64,000 bases of DNA, from contig DATBTN010000048.1 of the NCBI GenBank assembly GCA_036559195.1, forward strand, positions 1-64,000, in the 5' to 3' direction. The position numbers and the translations under genes are program-made. Positions 61,953 through 64,000 of the stretch are shown here, piece after piece. The notes beneath the pieces are model-generated. The model worked only from the letters and a program-made list of their open reading frames with translations. It was not told the origin of the DNA and ran no database searches. Numbering within the stretch: position 1 is the stretch's first letter; every line of letters begins with the position of its first letter. Origin of the DNA: Candidatus Baltobacteraceae bacterium. Its GTDB lineage: Bacteria; Vulcanimicrobiota; Vulcanimicrobiia; Vulcanimicrobiales; Vulcanimicrobiaceae.

Positions 61953-64000
61953 TCACCGCCGCGCCGGAGCGACCGCGGAGGCGAACGCGGCAAGGTCGCT
62001 GCGGGTCTCGTCCTCCGAGGCTGCGGCGCGTTCGGCGAAAGCGATTCGGCGCCAGCCGCCGCCGGCAAACGTTAGTTCGACCAGCACGTCGCCGCCCGTG
62101 CGAACGGCGTCTTGGGCGCTGACATCGCCTGCGTGCCAGGCGATCATCGTCGATCGACGTTTTGCCGGGTCGTAGAAGGCGTAGCCGTTTGGTGCGCGTA
62201 GTTCGACGGACTGCGGCGCGATCGCGAGCGAACTGCGGCTCACGGCAGCTTCGTCCGAAACGGTGCCGTGAAAATCCACGCGTTCGTCCACGGAAAAGCC
62301 CGCGACGCCGGGCAGCATCGTAACGACCTTGTCGAAACGAGCGCCTGCCGGCGGCACGTCGGGCGCGTCGTAGGCAAACTCGGCTTGCGCGCGATCGCCC
62401 GACTGCAGCACGGTTGTCGCATACGTCTGGTTGAACGTGCCGGCCGCGACGGGATGCGTGTAGCGGCCGATGTAATCGCGCGCGGAGACCGGCAGCGGAA
62501 CCGCGACGTCGTCGCGCAACGCGCCGATCGTCGTGAAGAGATTCTCCCCGCTCGCCAGATCTTCGAATACCAAGCTGCGGGCGCCGGCGCCCGGCGAGAT
62601 TACGAGTCGAACCAAACGGTTTTCGAAGACCGCTGCCGGCGATCCGTCTTCAAAAATATCGCGTAGGGAAACGACGGCGGCGTTAGATGCGACCGGTTGG
62701 AAATGCTCGTCGAGCGCGACGAAAGCATCCGCACGCAGCGGGACGGACTGCGGCGTTGCCGTCACGTGAGGAGCGTATGCCGGTTTCGACGCGCGCGGAT
62801 GGACGCGCAACGGGATGACGAGCGCCCCGCGCGCCGGCACGGTTTCCGGCGGCACGTTAACGACAAAACCGTTGAGCGCGATCGCTGCCGCGGGCGTTTG
62901 CTGCGGTGCGGTATCGTAGTTGACGATATCGAGCAGCCCCGAGCGTTCGTCGGGCGCGAGCAAGAGCGCCGCGTTCGCAATTCCGCCGGCGGCGGGGCGT
63001 GCGATCCGCGCGAGCGCAACCGACGCAACGGTCGCGCCGCCCAACTTTCGATAGGCGGCGAGCTTCTGCTGCACGGAGTCGATGAACGGCAGCGTGACGC
63101 CATCGTCGGGCACGACGATGGCCGGGTAACGGTGCAGCTCGGCGAGCGGCGCATAACGCAGGTCGACGAGCGCGCAATTGCGTGCGGCGGCTCGGCACGC
63201 CTGTTGGGCCGCGATAGTCGCCGCCGCAATCTGCGCGACCTGCGCGTTGGTTAACGCGGCGGCGTCGTAGGCGCTCGTCAGATAGGCGATGGCCATGTCG
63301 TTCTTCGTATGCAGCGTTGCGAGATACGGGCCGTACGAACGCACGAGCGCGCCGAACGCCTGCGTCGGAGCCCAGCGCGGCTGCGCTCCGAGCTGCAGCG
63401 AGATCGCGGCGTCCCAACTGTAGAAGATGTTGGTCCACGGCGCCGCCCAGCCGGCGGGGTCGAGCGTATCTTGAACGGGAAAGTTGACGACGCCGCGCGC
63501 GCCGATCTGCAGCATCGTGTGCAGCGCGAGCGTCGTGTTCGACGGATCTGCGGCGCGCGGCCGCGGCTCGTCGGCGCCTTGCAGCCAACCGGCCTGAAAC
63601 TCGCTGCTTACGATGGGCAGATGCGGCTGCGTGCCGAGCAAGGCGGTCGAGAACTCGAGTTGCGAACGATCGTGTTCGCCGATACGGTACGCATCGCTCT
63701 GATACCAGTTTCCCCAAGCCCAGACCGGAGCCGACGCGGTGACCTTCATCTGATACGTATTGATGAAGAGCGGCACGGAACGCCCGGTAACGCCTTGGAC
63801 CACGGAGCGCAGGTACGAGAGATACGCCTGAAAGTGGGGAGCCGGCCACGTTTGATTGTCGATGTACGCGCCCTGATCGTCGTCGAGGGCGATCGCGATC
63901 ACATCGCGCCGATACGGCGCGATGGCTCGCAACGCCGTTTGCAGCCAGCGAGTTGCGTAGCGCATATGCGTGGCGTTGGCCATCCATTCGGCCGCGGCGT
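61953..64000 (-). CDS. GH35/GH42-like glycosidase (5' end outside window)
   Basis: The reading frame continues past the right edge (AAAEW before ATG 63983), so the N-terminus is missing. The visible 682 residues contain a barrel part (IALDDDQGAYIDN, the position of the acid/base Glu in VENEYG, here Asp; and PIVSSEFQAGW, the probable nucleophile Glu at nt 63600-63602) followed by several beta domains. It looks like a beta-galactosidase-type enzyme. The Asp for Glu at the acid/base position would lower or change activity. It ends 47 nt from tRNA-Leu. Confidence 0.75.
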   Translation of the reverse strand, partial: AAAEWMANATHMRYATRWLQTALRAIAPYRRDVIAIALDDDQGAYIDNQTWPAPHFQAYLSYLRSVVQGVTGRSVPLFINTYQMKVTASAPVWAWGNWYQSDAYRIGEHDRSQLEFSTALLGTQPHLPIVSSEFQAGWLQGADEPRPRAADPSNTTLALHTMLQIGARGVVNFPVQDTLDPAGWAAPWTNIFYSWDAAISLQLGAQPRWAPTQAFGALVRSYGPYLATLHTKNDMAIAYLTSAYDAAALTNAQVAQIAAATIAAQQACRAAARNCALVDLRYAPLAELHRYPAIVVPDDGVTLPFIDSVQQKLAAYRKLGGATVASVALARIARPAAGGIANAALLLAPDERSGLLDIVNYDTAPQQTPAAAIALNGFVVNVPPETVPARGALVIPLRVHPRASKPAYAPHVTATPQSVPLRADAFVALDEHFQPVASNAAVVSLRDIFEDGSPAAVFENRLVRLVISPGAGARSLVFEDLASGENLFTTIGALRDDVAVPLPVSARDYIGRYTHPVAAGTFNQTYATTVLQSGDRAQAEFAYDAPDVPPAGARFDKVVTMLPGVAGFSVDERVDFHGTVSDEAAVSRSSLAIAPQSVELRAPNGYAFYDPAKRRSTMIAWHAGDVSAQDAVRTGGDVLVELTFAGGGWRRIAFAERAAASEDETRSDLAAFASAVAPARR

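Overview
The window is a gene-dense, high-GC (roughly mid-60s percent) bacterial chromosome segment carrying about 66 protein genes and six tRNA genes. It has no complete insertion sequence, prophage, rRNA operon or CRISPR array. The gene content is mostly core metabolism and translation, with a thick layer of exported lipoproteins, secreted peptidases and glycosidases. The gene order from rpsU to recO (43025-51270) follows the Bacillus rpsU-yqeY-yqeZ-yqfA-phoH-yqfG-dgkA-cdd-recO order closely, yet the organism looks like a high-GC member of a poorly cultivated lineage. My best guess is Candidatus Eremiobacterota/Vulcanimicrobiota (WPS-2) or a near neighbour. This is inference from gene order and protein style, not from a marker search.

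Layout. 1-8262: a NUDIX hydrolase running in from the left edge, cobalamin adenosyltransferase, a small low-GC lipoprotein gene between two direct repeats, a GH79-like exported protein, proS, a secreted unknown, an M16 peptidase, the lipid II flippase amj and a TPR lipoprotein. 8415-11909 (minus): a coupled membrane glycosyltransferase module. 11996-18744: glpX, a dihydrolipoamide dehydrogenase-like reductase, a split glutamine-dependent NAD synthetase (nitrilase-type subunit plus nadE), a VapBC-type toxin-antitoxin pair, a divergent siroheme-type dehydrogenase and cinA. 18798-20444: a subtilisin lipoprotein. 20448-26862 (minus): six genes with 1-4 nt overlaps (metY, CoA-binding protein, LuxE-like, LuxC-like, class III aminotransferase, Gfo/Idh/MocA oxidoreductase). 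This is the strongest candidate here for an undescribed pathway. 26907-28707: leuCD. 28841-33571: secreted proteins ending in a lipoprotein translationally coupled to a sedolisin.

33634-42899: rpmE, prfA, prmC, pyrG, two glycosyltransferases, a stalk-domain protein, an oligopeptide-type binding lipoprotein and a HIT protein. 43025-54673: a long housekeeping run (rpsU, yqeY, nfeD-type protease, floA, phoH, ybeY, dgkA-PAP2 fusion, CorC/HlyC, cdd, recO, ruvX, mltG, DUF1292, glycolipid-type glycosyltransferase, DoxX). 54715-56132: five tRNA genes with tadA, including tRNA-Arg(ACG), the substrate class of TadA. 56170-64000: M20 amidohydrolase, SRPBCC and FmdB-type small proteins, a methyltransferase with a proline-rich tail coupled to aroA, tRNA-Leu, and a GH35-like glycosidase running out of the right edge.

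Repeats and signals. A dispersed palindromic repeat family (core CTTCGACAGGCTCAGGATGA and variants) sits in four intergenic spots. One copy appears to supply the start codon and signal-peptide n-region of a gene. A separate element with perfect 25-bp inverted ends lies between yqeY and the nfeD gene. Many genes are joined by 4-nt stop/start overlaps using ATG, GTG or TTG. Several conserved N-termini seem to need ATT or CTG starts, and rpmE and prfA look leaderless. No stretch over 300 bases lacks a gene.
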